From an uncultured Oscillospiraceae bacterium (GTDB taxonomy: Bacteria; Bacillota; Clostridia; Oscillospirales; Oscillospiraceae), in assembly GCA_910587505.1 (NCBI GenBank), contig CAJULD010000026.1:1-40587 (forward strand): DNA of 40,587 bases, given 5' to 3'. The position numbers were made by a program, and so were the translations under genes. Below, one piece after another: positions 7,498-15,541 of this stretch (position 1 is its first letter; each line of letters begins with the position of its first letter). The notes below the pieces were generated by a model, which had not been told where the DNA came from, did not search any database, and saw nothing but the letters and a program-made list of their open reading frames with translations.

Positions 7498-8388
7498 TTA
7501 TCTCTTCAGAATTACTTCCACGATCTCCGCCGTCTCCTTATCCGGATAGAACCGGATCTGCCAGGGACAGGGGGGATACTCCACCGGCGGTTCTTCCGGT
7601 TCCGCTCCGGGCTCTTCCGGCTCTTCCCCGTCAGGTTCCTCCTCTCCCGCCTCGGGCAGCTCCTCCGGCTCCTGCGCCGCGCCGCCGTCCGACGGCTCCT
7701 CCGGTTCGCCCTCCGGCGGTGCTTCGTCCGGTTCCCCCGGCTGGCCGGGCTCCTCCTCCGGCTGTCCCTCCGGCGGAATTTCGCCGGAAGCCTCCAGCGC
7801 GGCCTCCTCCTCCATCTCCGCCTGGCACAGCTCCTGCCAGAAGCTTTCCACCGCGGCGGTCACATCCTCGCGGGGGGTGTCGTAGGAAAACCGGGCCGTC
7901 AGCCTGCTCCGCTCCTCCCGGACGGTCACGCGCAGCAGGTCCACCAGGGACTGACTGTCAGAGAGGGTCATGATGGAGGCCATATCCTCCGCGTCCTCCC
8001 GGTAGATCATCTGACAGGTAACCGTGCTGTAGCTGACGCCGGTCTCACAGGTAATACGGATGTCCCGCAGCAGATAGGCGCCCAGCATGGTTTCCCGGCG
8101 GACCTCCTCCCGTGCGGCCATGGCCTCCCGGTACTCCCCGGCCTCGCCGTAGCAGAGGATCACCCCCTCCTCCGCCCGCTCCTCAATCAGCAGGAGCAGG
8201 GAGTTTACCAGGTCCTGATAGCTCTCCACCCGAAGGGTGTCCTCCGCGCCGGTGTCCCAATAGCGGTCCGCGTAGGGCTCCACCACGCCGTAGGAGCGCT
8301 CCAGAAGCGCGGCGCAGCCGGTCAGCAGACAGACCAGCAGAAGCAGGCCGGCGGCCCGGCCCGCCCTGCGGGGGAGTTTTTTCTTCAT
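7498..8388 (-). CDS. Predicted lipoprotein with Pro/Glu-rich tail
   Basis: A 296-residue exported protein I cannot assign to a named family. Residues 1-25 form a lipoprotein signal: basic start MKKKLPRR, hydrophobic GLLLLVCLL, lipobox LTGC with C25 as the lipid-attached residue. Residues 26-190 look globular, with conserved-looking YQDLVNSLLLLIEERAEEGV and a pair of cysteines (114, 125). Residues 191-270 are very rich in Glu, Pro and Gly. The C-terminus PWQIRFYPDKETAEIVEVIL looks like a short folded end. The start at 8388 is chosen over the longer frame because the signal peptide begins there and AGAAGGTG precedes it. It is probably anchored on the outside of the membrane. Confidence 0.75.
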   Translation of the reverse strand: MKKKLPRRAGRAAGLLLLVCLLTGCAALLERSYGVVEPYADRYWDTGAEDTLRVESYQDLVNSLLLLIEERAEEGVILCYGEAGEYREAMAAREEVRRETMLGAYLLRDIRITCETGVSYSTVTCQMIYREDAEDMASIMTLSDSQSLVDLLRVTVREERSRLTARFSYDTPREDVTAAVESFWQELCQAEMEEEAALEASGEIPPEGQPEEEPGQPGEPDEAPPEGEPEEPSDGGAAQEPEELPEAGEEEPDGEEPEEPGAEPEEPPVEYPPCPWQIRFYPDKETAEIVEVILKR

Positions 8389-8466
8389 TCCGGCACCTTC
8401 TTTCCAGGCAGGGGTGGCTTTTTCTCTGATTATACCATGGGAGGCGGTGTTTGTCAGCAGAAAAAA

Positions 8467-8495
8467 TTGACAATTCCCCGGCGGATGGATATAAT
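8467..8495 (+). promoter_or_regulatory. Perfect sigma-A consensus promoter of prfC
   Basis: TTGACA (8467-8472), a 17-base spacer, and TATAAT (8490-8495): both hexamers match the consensus exactly. Transcription should start near 8502, about 200 bases before prfC. Confidence 0.85.
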
Positions 8496-8496
8496 A

Positions 8497-8614
8497 TGCA
8501 GGGACAAAGTCCCTGCATCCCTTTTTTGTTTTGCCGCCGCGCAGCATTTAATGGCGCGCGGCACCCGGAAGCCGGTGCAGGAAAAATTTCCCGTTCGCCG
8601 CCGGAGGCGGCGAA
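8497..8614 (+). promoter_or_regulatory. Structured 5' leader of prfC
   Basis: TGCAGGGAC-AAA-GTCCCTGCA (8497-8517) is followed by CATCCCTTTTTTG, which has the form of a terminator. The predicted transcription start (about 8502) falls inside the left arm, so the RNA would begin with a GGGAC-AAA-GTCCC hairpin. A second stem, TTCGCCGCC-GGA-GGCGGCGAA, lies at 8594-8614. The 5' hairpin may protect the mRNA, or cause early termination and so set a low basal level of RF3. Confidence 0.55.
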
Positions 8615-8703
8615 GATCACATCCAACCAGGAGGCCGGTCCCATGTAGAACCATTTTCTGCCGAAAAAACATCAAATTATCTATACAGGAGGCCAATCAT
8701 CAA

Positions 8704-10278
8704 ATGGCTGGATTACAGGAAGAAATTACAAGAAGAAGAACCTTTGCCATTATCTCCCACCCGGACGCGGGCAAAACCACCCTCACGGAAAAATTCCTCC
8801 TCTACGGCGGGGCCATCGCCCAGGCCGGGGAGGTCAAGGGGAAGCGGGCCCGCGCCGCAACCTCCGACTGGATGGAAATCGAAAAGCAGAGGGGCATCTC
8901 CGTTACCAGCTCCGTCATGCAGTTCCAGCACGGCGGCTACTGCATCAATATTCTGGACACCCCCGGCCATCAGGACTTCTCCGAGGATACCTACCGGACC
9001 CTGATGGCCGCGGATTCCGCCGTCATGGTCATCGACGGCGCCAAGGGCGTGGAGCCCCAGACGAGAAAGCTCTTCAAGGTCTGCGCCATGCGGCACATTC
9101 CCATTTTTACCTTTATCAACAAGATGGACCGGGAGACCAGAGACCCCCTGGCCCTGTGCGAGGAGGTGGAAAAGGAGCTGGGCATCGACACCTACGCCGT
9201 CAACTGGCCCATCGGCTGCGGCAGGGAATTCCAGGGTGTCTACGACCGGGAAAAGGCCGCCATCCTCTTTTTCTCCGCCGAGGGCCGGGGCAAAAAGGCC
9301 GCCTCCGTGGAGGTGGACCTGGAGGACCCCGCCGCCGCCGGTTTCATCGGCGAGGCGCGCTGGCAGGCCCTCCGGGAGGAGGTGGAGCTGCTGGGCGCGG
9401 GAAGGGAATTTGACATGAAGGCCGTTCGGGCCGGAACGCTAAGCCCCGTGTTCTTCGGTTCCGCCCTGACCAACTTCGGCGTGGAGCCCTTTTTGGAGGA
9501 GTTCCTGCGGATGACCACGCCCCCGCTGAACCGGGAGTCCGACGCCGGGGAAATCGACGCCTTTTCCCCCGATTTCTCCGCCTTCGTCTTCAAAATCCAG
9601 GCCAACATGAACAAAGCCCACCGGGACCGGATCGCCTTCATGCGGGTCTGCTCCGGCAAGTTCCAGCGGGACAGCGAGGTCTACCACATGCAGTCCGGCA
9701 GGAAGCTGCGCCTCAGCCAGCCCCAGCAGATGCTGGCCGCCGAGCGGGAGATCATCGACGAGGCCTACGCCGGGGACATCATCGGAGTCTTTGACCCCGG
9801 CCTGTTCGCCATCGGCGACACGGTGACCATACCGGGGAAAAAGTTCAAATTCCAGGGCATCCCCACCTTCGAGCCGGAACACTTCATGCGGGTATCCCCT
9901 GTGGACACCATGAAGCGCAAGCAGTTCATCAAGGGCACGGAGCAGATCGCCCAGGAGGGCGCGATCCAGATTTTCAGGATTCCCTTCGCCGGGATGGAGG
10001 AAGTGATCGTCGGCGTGGTGGGCACCCTGCAATTTGACGTCTTCCAATACCGGATGCGTTCCGAATACGGGGTGGAGCTGCGCATGGCGGGGCTGCCCTA
10101 CGACCATCTGCGGCGGATCGCCGCCGCCCCGGTGGAGCCTGAAAATCTGACCCTTTGCGCCGATGCAGCGCTGCTGGAGGATTTCCGGGGGAGGAGCCTG
10201 ATTGCCTACTCCGGCGAGTGGCCGGTGGGGTATCTTTTGAAGCACAATCCCGGACTGGAGCTGGAGGAGCCCAACTGA
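8704..10278 (+). CDS. prfC: Peptide chain release factor 3
   Basis: A 524-residue translational GTPase (E. coli RF3 has 529) that removes RF1/RF2 from the ribosome after termination. GTPase motifs are G1 SHPDAGKTT (residues 18-26), G2 around RGISVTSS, G3 DTPGHQDFSEDT and G4 NKMDRE. The RF3-specific segments SDWMEIEKQRGISVTSSVMQ and GTLQFDVFQYRMRSEYGVE are present. The start at 8704 is supported by AGGAGG (8687-8692); in-frame codons upstream lie in the leader. It is transcribed alone from a consensus promoter. Confidence 0.96.
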   Translation: MAGLQEEITRRRTFAIISHPDAGKTTLTEKFLLYGGAIAQAGEVKGKRARAATSDWMEIEKQRGISVTSSVMQFQHGGYCINILDTPGHQDFSEDTYRTLMAADSAVMVIDGAKGVEPQTRKLFKVCAMRHIPIFTFINKMDRETRDPLALCEEVEKELGIDTYAVNWPIGCGREFQGVYDREKAAILFFSAEGRGKKAASVEVDLEDPAAAGFIGEARWQALREEVELLGAGREFDMKAVRAGTLSPVFFGSALTNFGVEPFLEEFLRMTTPPLNRESDAGEIDAFSPDFSAFVFKIQANMNKAHRDRIAFMRVCSGKFQRDSEVYHMQSGRKLRLSQPQQMLAAEREIIDEAYAGDIIGVFDPGLFAIGDTVTIPGKKFKFQGIPTFEPEHFMRVSPVDTMKRKQFIKGTEQIAQEGAIQIFRIPFAGMEEVIVGVVGTLQFDVFQYRMRSEYGVELRMAGLPYDHLRRIAAAPVEPENLTLCADAALLEDFRGRSLIAYSGEWPVGYLLKHNPGLELEEPN

Positions 10279-10296
10279 CCCTTCGCGCAGGGAGCG

Positions 10297-10349
10297 CGAG
10301 AAAGATGAATCTTTCTCGAACTGGTCCGGGGCCTGCGCGGCCCCGGACC
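10297..10349 (+). repeat. Tandem hairpins downstream of prfC
   Basis: CGAGAAAGAT pairs with ATCTTTCTCG (10297-10318). Then GGTCCGGGGCC-TGCGC-GGCCCCGGACC forms an 11-bp stem (10323-10349). There is no U-tract. They resemble the GC-rich stem-loops at 11046-11064 and 25151-25171 and probably belong to a REP-like intergenic repeat class. Confidence 0.55.
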
Positions 10350-10386
10350 CCCGCCTGCCGGCCTGCAGGGGAGGCCGCGGTACACG

Positions 10387-10635
10387 CTACATAACGGGCC
10401 GCAGGCCCTCCAGCGTCAGCTGGACCCCCAGCCGGAACCCTGATGTAAAGCTGTCCAGATAACCCGCCTCCTCTATCGCCATGGCCGCTCTCCAGAAATT
10501 GTCAAATTCCTCAATCGTCAGCCGCTCCCTTACCGCTTCCATGATTTCCCCGGACTCTATCATGGCCTGCTTCTCCGCTTGCGTTGACGCCGGAGACTTT
10601 AAAAGTTCAAATAACGTTTCCATCAGTTGGTTCAT
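10387..10635 (-). CDS. Small DUF6809-like protein of unknown function
   Basis: An 82-residue soluble protein with no signal or membrane segment. It is mostly helical by composition, and its ending DSFTSGFRLGVQLTLEGL resembles the C-terminal SFxxGFRL-x-x-L-x-x-E pattern of DUF6809-type proteins, which are often carried by mobile elements of Clostridia. It is divergent from the XRE gene and shares its operator region, so it is probably the regulator's target. Assignment to the family is from memory of the pattern and is moderate. Confidence 0.55.
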   Translation of the reverse strand: MNQLMETLFELLKSPASTQAEKQAMIESGEIMEAVRERLTIEEFDNFWRAAMAIEEAGYLDSFTSGFRLGVQLTLEGLRPVM

Positions 10636-10654
10636 AATAAAACGATCCCTTGCC

Positions 10655-10700
10655 TTTCCGAAGTAATATCGGAAACTATTATACCGAAACTATTTCGGAA
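10655..10700. promoter_or_regulatory. Paired palindromic operators between the divergent genes
   Basis: TTTCCGA-N7-TCGGAAA (10655-10675) and CCGAAA-CTA-TTTCGG (10684-10698) share the half-site TTTCSGA. They overlap the likely -10 (TATTAT, 10677-10682) of the XRE gene. Two adjacent operators in a divergent promoter point to autoregulation by the XRE protein. Confidence 0.65.
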
Positions 10701-10722
10701 AGTCAAGATGTTTGGAGGGATT

Positions 10723-10965
10723 ATGGCAAATTTTTCTGAGAGAATCAAGGAATTGCGCCGCCAAAGAAAGATGACGCAGACAGCATTAGGAGGAGTCATC
10801 CATGTTGGGCCGGATTCAATATACATATATGAAAAGGGCAAAGCCTACCCTGAAGTACGAAATTTGATAATTTTGGCAGATTTCTTTGGTGTTTCCACCG
10901 ACTATCTGCTGGGAAGGACAGACGATCCGGAGGTGCATCAGCTGCCGCCGGGAGGACCCCTGTAA
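10723..10965 (+). CDS. XRE-family helix-turn-helix repressor
   Basis: An 80-residue DNA-binding protein made of a single Cro/C1-type HTH: FSERIKELRRQRKMTQTALG, then VGPDSIYIYEKGKAYPE and LADFFGVSTDYLLGRTDD. The start at 10723 follows GGAGG at 10714-10718; the longer frame begins inside the operators. Its base composition is clearly more AT-rich than the flanking genes, a sign of recent acquisition. The usual N-GxxxP recognition pattern is changed (IYIYEKGKAYPE), so the recognition helix may be divergent. Confidence 0.85.
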   Translation: MANFSERIKELRRQRKMTQTALGGVIHVGPDSIYIYEKGKAYPEVRNLIILADFFGVSTDYLLGRTDDPEVHQLPPGGPL

Positions 10966-11064
10966 TGCAGGGGATTCTTAAGGGAGGGGACGTCCCTTAA
11001 GCACGCTTTTGCCTGCTTTTCCTGTGGGGAAAGGCAGGCCAGGGACCGGGGCGGGAAGCCCCGG
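10957..11064 (+). promoter_or_regulatory. Four stem-loops between the XRE gene and cobT
   Basis: In order: CCCCTG-TAATG-CAGGGG (10957-10973, includes the XRE stop), CTTAAGGGA-N7-TCCCTTAAG (10977-11001), GCCTGCTTTTCC pairing imperfectly with GGGAAAGGCAGGC (11011-11039), and CCGGGGC-N5-GCCCCGG (11046-11064). There is no U-tract and no B12-box. The stretch is structured, but I cannot identify it as a riboswitch. Confidence 0.45.
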
Positions 11065-11097
11065 AAGGCAACAAAGAGAAACAATCGGAGGAGAGCC

Positions 11098-12165
11098 ATG
11101 GAAAACGAAGCCACACTGGAGGGGCGGCTGCAGGCCGCCGCAGAAGCGATCCGCCCCGCGGACGAAACGGAAATCAAAAAAGCAAAATCCCACTGGGATG
11201 CAATCGCCAAGCCCCTCCACGGGCTGGGCCTGCTGGAGGACGCCCTCGCCCGCATGGCGGGCATCGCCCCCCTCCGCCGGGAGTACAAAAAGTGCATCGT
11301 CAGCTTCTGCGCCGACAACGGCGTGGTGGCCCAGGGGGTCACCCAGACCGACAGCGGCGTCACCGCCATCGTAGGTGGCAACATGCTTACCGGCAGGGCC
11401 AGCGTGTGCTGCATGTCACGGGTCACCGGGGCGGAGGTGCTGCCCGTCGACGCGGGAATGCTGACGGAAGTGGAGGGCATGCGGTCCATCAAGGTTGCCA
11501 GGGGAACAAAGGACCTCTCCCTGGAGCCCGCCATGACCCGGCAGGAGTGCCTGTCCGTGCTGCTGTCCGGGATGGCGCTGGCGGGGGAGCTGGCGGAAAA
11601 GGGCTACACCCTGCTGGCCGCCGGGGAAATGGGCATCGGCAACACCACCACCACCAGCGCCGTGGCCGCCGCCCTGCTGGGCCGTCCGGCGGCGGAAATG
11701 ACCGGCAAGGGCGCAGGCCTCTCCGACGGGGGACTGGTCAGAAAAATTGCCGTCATCGACAGCGCCATCGCCCTGCACCGGCCGGACCCGGCGGATCCGG
11801 TGGATGTCATCGGCAAGGTGGGCGGGTTTGATATCGCCGCCATGACCGGGTTTTACCTGGGCTGCGCCCTCCACCGGACGCCGGCCATTATGGACGGATT
11901 CATCTCCACGGTGGCCGCCCTGGCGGCGGTGCGGCTGTGCCCCGCCGTCCGGGACGCGCTGACCGCCTCCCACCTGTCCGCCGAACCGGGCGCGGGGTAT
12001 GTGATGGAGGAGCTGGGCCTCCCGCCGCTGCTGCGGCTGGGCATGGCCCTGGGCGAGGGCACGGGGGCGGCGTCGGCGATGCCCCTCATCGACATGGCGC
12101 TGCGGGTCTATTTCGACATGCCCTCCTTCGACGGCATCGGCATCGACGCCTATCAGCCGCTGTGA
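11098..12165 (+). CDS. cobT: Nicotinate-nucleotide-dimethylbenzimidazole phosphoribosyltransferase
   Basis: A 355-residue enzyme that activates the lower-ligand base of cobalamin by moving phosphoribose from nicotinate mononucleotide to it. Diagnostic segments are SFCADNGVVAQGVTQTDSGV, the glycine-rich AAGEMGIGNTTTTSA, and the GEGTGAA near the C-terminus with E320 in the catalytic-base position. The length is normal. GGAGGAGAG precedes the ATG. Its stop overlaps the GTG start of cobU. Confidence 0.95.
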   Translation: MENEATLEGRLQAAAEAIRPADETEIKKAKSHWDAIAKPLHGLGLLEDALARMAGIAPLRREYKKCIVSFCADNGVVAQGVTQTDSGVTAIVGGNMLTGRASVCCMSRVTGAEVLPVDAGMLTEVEGMRSIKVARGTKDLSLEPAMTRQECLSVLLSGMALAGELAEKGYTLLAAGEMGIGNTTTTSAVAAALLGRPAAEMTGKGAGLSDGGLVRKIAVIDSAIALHRPDPADPVDVIGKVGGFDIAAMTGFYLGCALHRTPAIMDGFISTVAALAAVRLCPAVRDALTASHLSAEPGAGYVMEELGLPPLLRLGMALGEGTGAASAMPLIDMALRVYFDMPSFDGIGIDAYQPL

Positions 12166-12788
12166 GCGGGCGGCTGATCCTGGTCACCGGCGGCAGCGGC
12201 AGCGGGAAGTCCGCCTGGGCGGAGAAGACGCTGCTGGCGGAGGCCGCCGGCGCAAAGGGCCGGGCGGTCTATCTGGCCACCATGACGGACGGCGGAGACG
12301 AGGCGGCGGCAAGAATCGCCCGGCACCGGGCCATGCGCCGCCGTCACGGCGCGGCGGCGGGACTGGATTTCGTCACCGCGGAGCGGCAGACGGATATCGG
12401 CGGCGCGGCGGCAGGGCCGGGGGATTTCGTACTGCTGGAGGATCTGGGGAACCTGCTGGCCAACGAAATCTGGTCCCCCGGGGGCGCGGGGCCGGAGGGA
12501 GCGGAGGAGCGGATTTTTTCCGGCATCCGGGCCCTGCTGGACCGGGTGGCGCTGCTGGTTACCGTCAGCAACGACGTGTTCGCCGACGGTATGGAATACG
12601 ACCCGGAGACCATGGCCTATATCCGGAGCCTCGGCGGGCTGCACCGGAGGCTGGCGCTTCTGGCGGAGCAGACCGTGGAGGTAGTGTGCGGGATTCCGGT
12701 GGTTTCCTCCGGAGCGTCGTCGGGGAGCCTGGGAAGGGCGCCATGTTCTACGCAGTATTTATACCGGCGGGGTTCACATCCTCACTGA
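12162..12788 (+). CDS. cobU: Adenosylcobinamide kinase/guanylyltransferase with unusual C-terminal tail
   Basis: A 208-residue enzyme of cobalamin nucleotide-loop assembly. It starts with GTG at 12162, overlapping the cobT stop (GTGA). The P-loop TGGSGSGKSAWAEK is at residues 9-22, and RIARHRAMRR (51-60) carries the histidine that takes the guanylyl group in relatives. LLEDLGNLLANE is the Walker B-like region. The conserved domain ends around CGIPVV (residue 181), as in normal 180-residue enzymes. The last 27 residues are unrelated in style and run into repeat-like DNA, so the original stop seems to have been lost. No cobS follows in the window. Confidence 0.85.
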   Translation: MSGRLILVTGGSGSGKSAWAEKTLLAEAAGAKGRAVYLATMTDGGDEAAARIARHRAMRRRHGAAAGLDFVTAERQTDIGGAAAGPGDFVLLEDLGNLLANEIWSPGGAGPEGAEERIFSGIRALLDRVALLVTVSNDVFADGMEYDPETMAYIRSLGGLHRRLALLAEQTVEVVCGIPVVSSGASSGSLGRAPCSTQYLYRRGSHPH

Positions 12789-12828
12789 TTCCGGGAGCCC
12801 GGCGGCATATGGTCAAAGCGGTAAAAAG

Positions 12829-12856
12829 CAGGGCCGCTCCGAAAGGAGCGGCCCTG
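12829..12856 (-). terminator. Strong hairpin, terminator of the minus-strand flippase gene
   Basis: CAGGGCCGCTCC and GGAGCGGCCCTG pair over 12 bp around a 4-nt loop. On the minus strand the stem is followed by CTTTTTACC (12828-12820), a proper U-tract. On the plus strand there is none, though it could also stop read-through from cobU. Confidence 0.75.
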
Positions 12857-12907
12857 CGCGTTCTGAACCTGCAGTAATTTCCTGTGAGGCGCCATGGATG
12901 ATTTCTG

Positions 12908-12926
12908 GAACCTGTATTCATAGCCG
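12908..12926. repeat. Solo copy of a 19-bp terminal inverted repeat
   Basis: GAACCTGTATTCATAGCCG differs at one base from the right terminal repeat of the 149-bp element at 25215-25363. It lies in the cobU to flippase gap. No partner arm is clear nearby; a poorly matching stretch at about 12745-12770 was considered. Confidence 0.6.
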
Positions 12927-12965
12927 GGGATGCCATCAGGCAGGAAAAAGCCTGTTGCCTGCCGC

Positions 12966-13958
12966 CTACGGTTCCCAGGCCCGGCGCTGCGCCCGGAGGA
13001 CAAAGAGAATGCTGACCGCGAAGGGAAAAAAGTAAGTGGCGGCCCGGTACAGGATCAGGGCCGCGGAGGCCTGCGCCGCCGGCATGTACCGCCCGAAAAG
13101 CAGCAGGAAGGCAAACTCCGCCGGGCCCACGCCCGCCACGTTGGGCAGAGCGCTGGCAATCAGCAGCATCAGCGCGGCCAGAAGCTGCGCCTGCCAGAAG
13201 GAGGGTCCGCCCATCAGGCGGGCGGCCAGATACGCCGCCGTGTAAAGGCACAGCAGCTTCCCGCCGTTCAGCAGCAGAATCCTGCCGCAGCAGGCGCGGT
13301 TTTTCAGCACGTTCCGGGACTCCGTGCAGAGGGACTCCAGATTGACGCGCCAGGCGCTTTTCCGCGCCTCCCACTTCTCCGTCCGGGGCAGAAGGTCGAT
13401 CAGCCGCAGCGCCAGCCGTTCCGGCCGCTCCCACGCGCACACCAGAACCAGCGCGCCGGTAATCACAATGCAGATCCCGTAGCCCAACAGCAGATACCTC
13501 CGGAGGTCCGGCGCGGTATGACGCAGCCACCCGCCCTGGAACAGCAGCATCACAGTAGCGTACAGCAGGATGGAGGCCTTGTGAAAAATATACTCCACGG
13601 TCATCAGTCCCACCCCGTGGCCGATGGTCAGGCCGCTCTCCCGGAGCCGGAGACTCTGCATGGGGATGGACCCCACGGCCAGGGTGGCCACGTTGCCGAA
13701 CACCCCCAGAAAGGTGACCTCCATGGCCTCCTGGAAGGAGAAGGCCGGCAGGCGGACCCGGACCAGCGACGCGCAGACGCCGGATTCCAGCAGCTGGTAT
13801 ACCGCCGCCAGAGCCAGCAGCGCCGCTGCGCCGCCCGCCGGGACGCTCAGGAGGCTTTCCATGATTTCCCCGGCGTGGTTCCGGAACACCAGGAACGCCG
13901 CCAGCAGAATCACCAGGGCTGTCAGAAGACTGCCCGCCAGCTTTTTCCATTGCTTCAT
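12966..13958 (-). CDS. Flippase-like integral membrane protein (LPG synthase TM-domain family)
   Basis: A 330-residue membrane protein with about eight hydrophobic segments (roughly 9-25, 43-60, 80-97, 125-142, 155-175, 226-248, 258-272, 280-322). The LPNVAGVGPAEFAF segment (271-284) corresponds to the PxPGGLGxxE signature of the lysylphosphatidylglycerol synthase TM region/AglD family. Members move or modify lipid-linked compounds. The soluble aminoacyltransferase domain of MprF is absent, so it is a stand-alone flippase-type unit. The start at 13958 is taken because GAGGAAAT precedes it. Its neighbour upstream on the same strand is a radical SAM enzyme. Confidence 0.8.
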   Translation of the reverse strand: MKQWKKLAGSLLTALVILLAAFLVFRNHAGEIMESLLSVPAGGAAALLALAAVYQLLESGVCASLVRVRLPAFSFQEAMEVTFLGVFGNVATLAVGSIPMQSLRLRESGLTIGHGVGLMTVEYIFHKASILLYATVMLLFQGGWLRHTAPDLRRYLLLGYGICIVITGALVLVCAWERPERLALRLIDLLPRTEKWEARKSAWRVNLESLCTESRNVLKNRACCGRILLLNGGKLLCLYTAAYLAARLMGGPSFWQAQLLAALMLLIASALPNVAGVGPAEFAFLLLFGRYMPAAQASAALILYRAATYFFPFAVSILFVLRAQRRAWEP

Positions 13959-14110
13959 GTCACATTTCCTCTGATCTGACTCCGGGCCGCCCGCCCGCGG
14001 CGGCCCCTGCAAATTCCGGTGAAACCGGTCCGTTTATAAGAATCCGTACCGGCAGACCAAAGGCGCGGACTGGCGAAAAATTTTTGTCCGGCAGGGCAGG
14101 GAAGCGCAGG

Positions 14111-15460
14111 TTACGCTTTCCTGCCCTCATTCCAGAGCCGGTCGGCCTCCGGCTTCCAGCACCGGGCGTAGCTGACGCACTTGTCGCACAGGTGGTCCAC
14201 CGATTCCGGAGATTGCAGGTCCGTGGAGCGGGCCCCGGTTTTGTGGACCATGTCCCGCAGCTTTTCCGGATTCTCCAGCATGGGGCAGGGGAGCAGATGG
14301 TTTTCGTTGAAGGGCTGTCCGTCGTGATAAGCCATGAACATGGGGCCCTGGAGACACTCCAGCAGGGTCTTCTCCCGGATGTTGGAATCGGAATAGTGGA
14401 TGAAGACGCAGGGGTCCACATCGCCGTTGGCGTTGATATGAAGATACCGCCGGCCTCCGGCGATGCACCCGCCCACATACTCGCCGTCGTTCTGAAAATC
14501 CATGGCGAAGATGGGCCGGGTGGAGCGAATCTCCCGGATGCGACGGTACATTTTCTCACGCTGCTCCGGATCGGGCAGCAGCGCGGGGGCCGCGTCGTTG
14601 CCCACGGGCATATAGTGGAAATACCAGATGAATTTCGCGCCGCACTCCACCAGGTGGCTGATAAACCCGTCGGAGCTGATGGAGTCCAGGTTCTGGCTGG
14701 TGTAGCAGGCGGAGATGCCGAAGGGCAGCCGGTTCTCCTTCAGGATGGACATGGCCTGGCACACCTTCCGGTACACGCCCTCGCCCCGGCGGCCGTCGGT
14801 GGCCATCTCAAAGCCCTCCAGACTGATGGCGGGCATAAGGTTCTTCACCCGCAGCAGTTCGGCGGCAAAGGCCCCGTCGATCAGCGTCGCGTTGGTAAAG
14901 GCCAGAAACTGGCAGTCGGAATACTTCTCACACAGGGCGATCAGATCCTTTCTGCGCACCATGGGCTCGCCGCCGGTATAGATGTACATATAAACGCCCA
15001 GCTCCCTGCCCTGGCGGATGATGCCGTCGATCTCGTCAAAGCTCAGGTTCAGCCTGTTTCCGTACTCCGCCGCCCAGCAGCCGGTACAGTGGAGATTGCA
15101 GGCGGAGGTGGGGTCCAGCAGAATGGCCCAGGGGATGTTGCAGTTGTATTTTTTCCGCATTTCCTCCTGCTTCGGCCAGCCGATGAGGTTGGCGTTGAGA
15201 AAGAAATTCTCAAAGGTGGCCTTCAGCACATCGTTGTCCACGCTCCGGAAAATGTCCATAATCAGCTGGTACATATTATTGCCGGGATTTTCCAAAACGT
15301 TCCGGAAGGCCTCCCGCTGGGGCTCGAAGCTGTCCGGGCCCTCCCCCGCCAGCTTGTCCACCCAGTCCAGCAGCTTCAGCATGTTCTTCTCGGGGTCCTT
15401 CTCAATGTAGCCAAAAGCCGTTTTCAGCGCCGTTTTCCTGAATCTTTCCTGAATACCCAT
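14111..15460 (-). CDS. Radical SAM protein with SPASM-like C-terminal cysteines
   Basis: A 449-residue enzyme. The SAM-cluster motif CNLHCTGC gives C121, C125 and C128, and the GGEP motif is in MYIYTGGEPMVRRK. The C-terminal part has further cysteines in GGCIAGGRRYLHINANGDVDPC, LLPCPM and HLCDKCVSYARC. These look like auxiliary iron-sulfur cluster ligands of the SPASM/twitch type. A 100-residue helical N-terminal extension precedes the barrel. It is a common but uncharacterised family in gut Clostridia; I do not know the substrate. No peptide precursor gene is visible nearby, so peptide maturation is not supported. Pairing with a flippase-like gene suggests a lipid or envelope substrate (inference). 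Confidence 0.8.
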   Translation of the reverse strand: MGIQERFRKTALKTAFGYIEKDPEKNMLKLLDWVDKLAGEGPDSFEPQREAFRNVLENPGNNMYQLIMDIFRSVDNDVLKATFENFFLNANLIGWPKQEEMRKKYNCNIPWAILLDPTSACNLHCTGCWAAEYGNRLNLSFDEIDGIIRQGRELGVYMYIYTGGEPMVRRKDLIALCEKYSDCQFLAFTNATLIDGAFAAELLRVKNLMPAISLEGFEMATDGRRGEGVYRKVCQAMSILKENRLPFGISACYTSQNLDSISSDGFISHLVECGAKFIWYFHYMPVGNDAAPALLPDPEQREKMYRRIREIRSTRPIFAMDFQNDGEYVGGCIAGGRRYLHINANGDVDPCVFIHYSDSNIREKTLLECLQGPMFMAYHDGQPFNENHLLPCPMLENPEKLRDMVHKTGARSTDLQSPESVDHLCDKCVSYARCWKPEADRLWNEGRKA

Positions 15461-15541
15461 ATCGTAAGGGCTCCTCTCTTTCTGTGATGGGTTCAGGATA
15501 AGATACTGTCACAAAATTCACAATAGACAAAGTATTTCGCG

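Noticed and set aside
10966..11097. Cobalamin riboswitch before cobT
   Set aside because: The region is full of hairpins, and GCCAGGGACC looks a little like a B12-box, but the box and the conserved core around it are not present.
12745..12770. Third full copy of the inverted-repeat end inside cobU
   Set aside because: Only about two thirds of bases match and gaps are needed, so I mention it only as a possible degraded relative.
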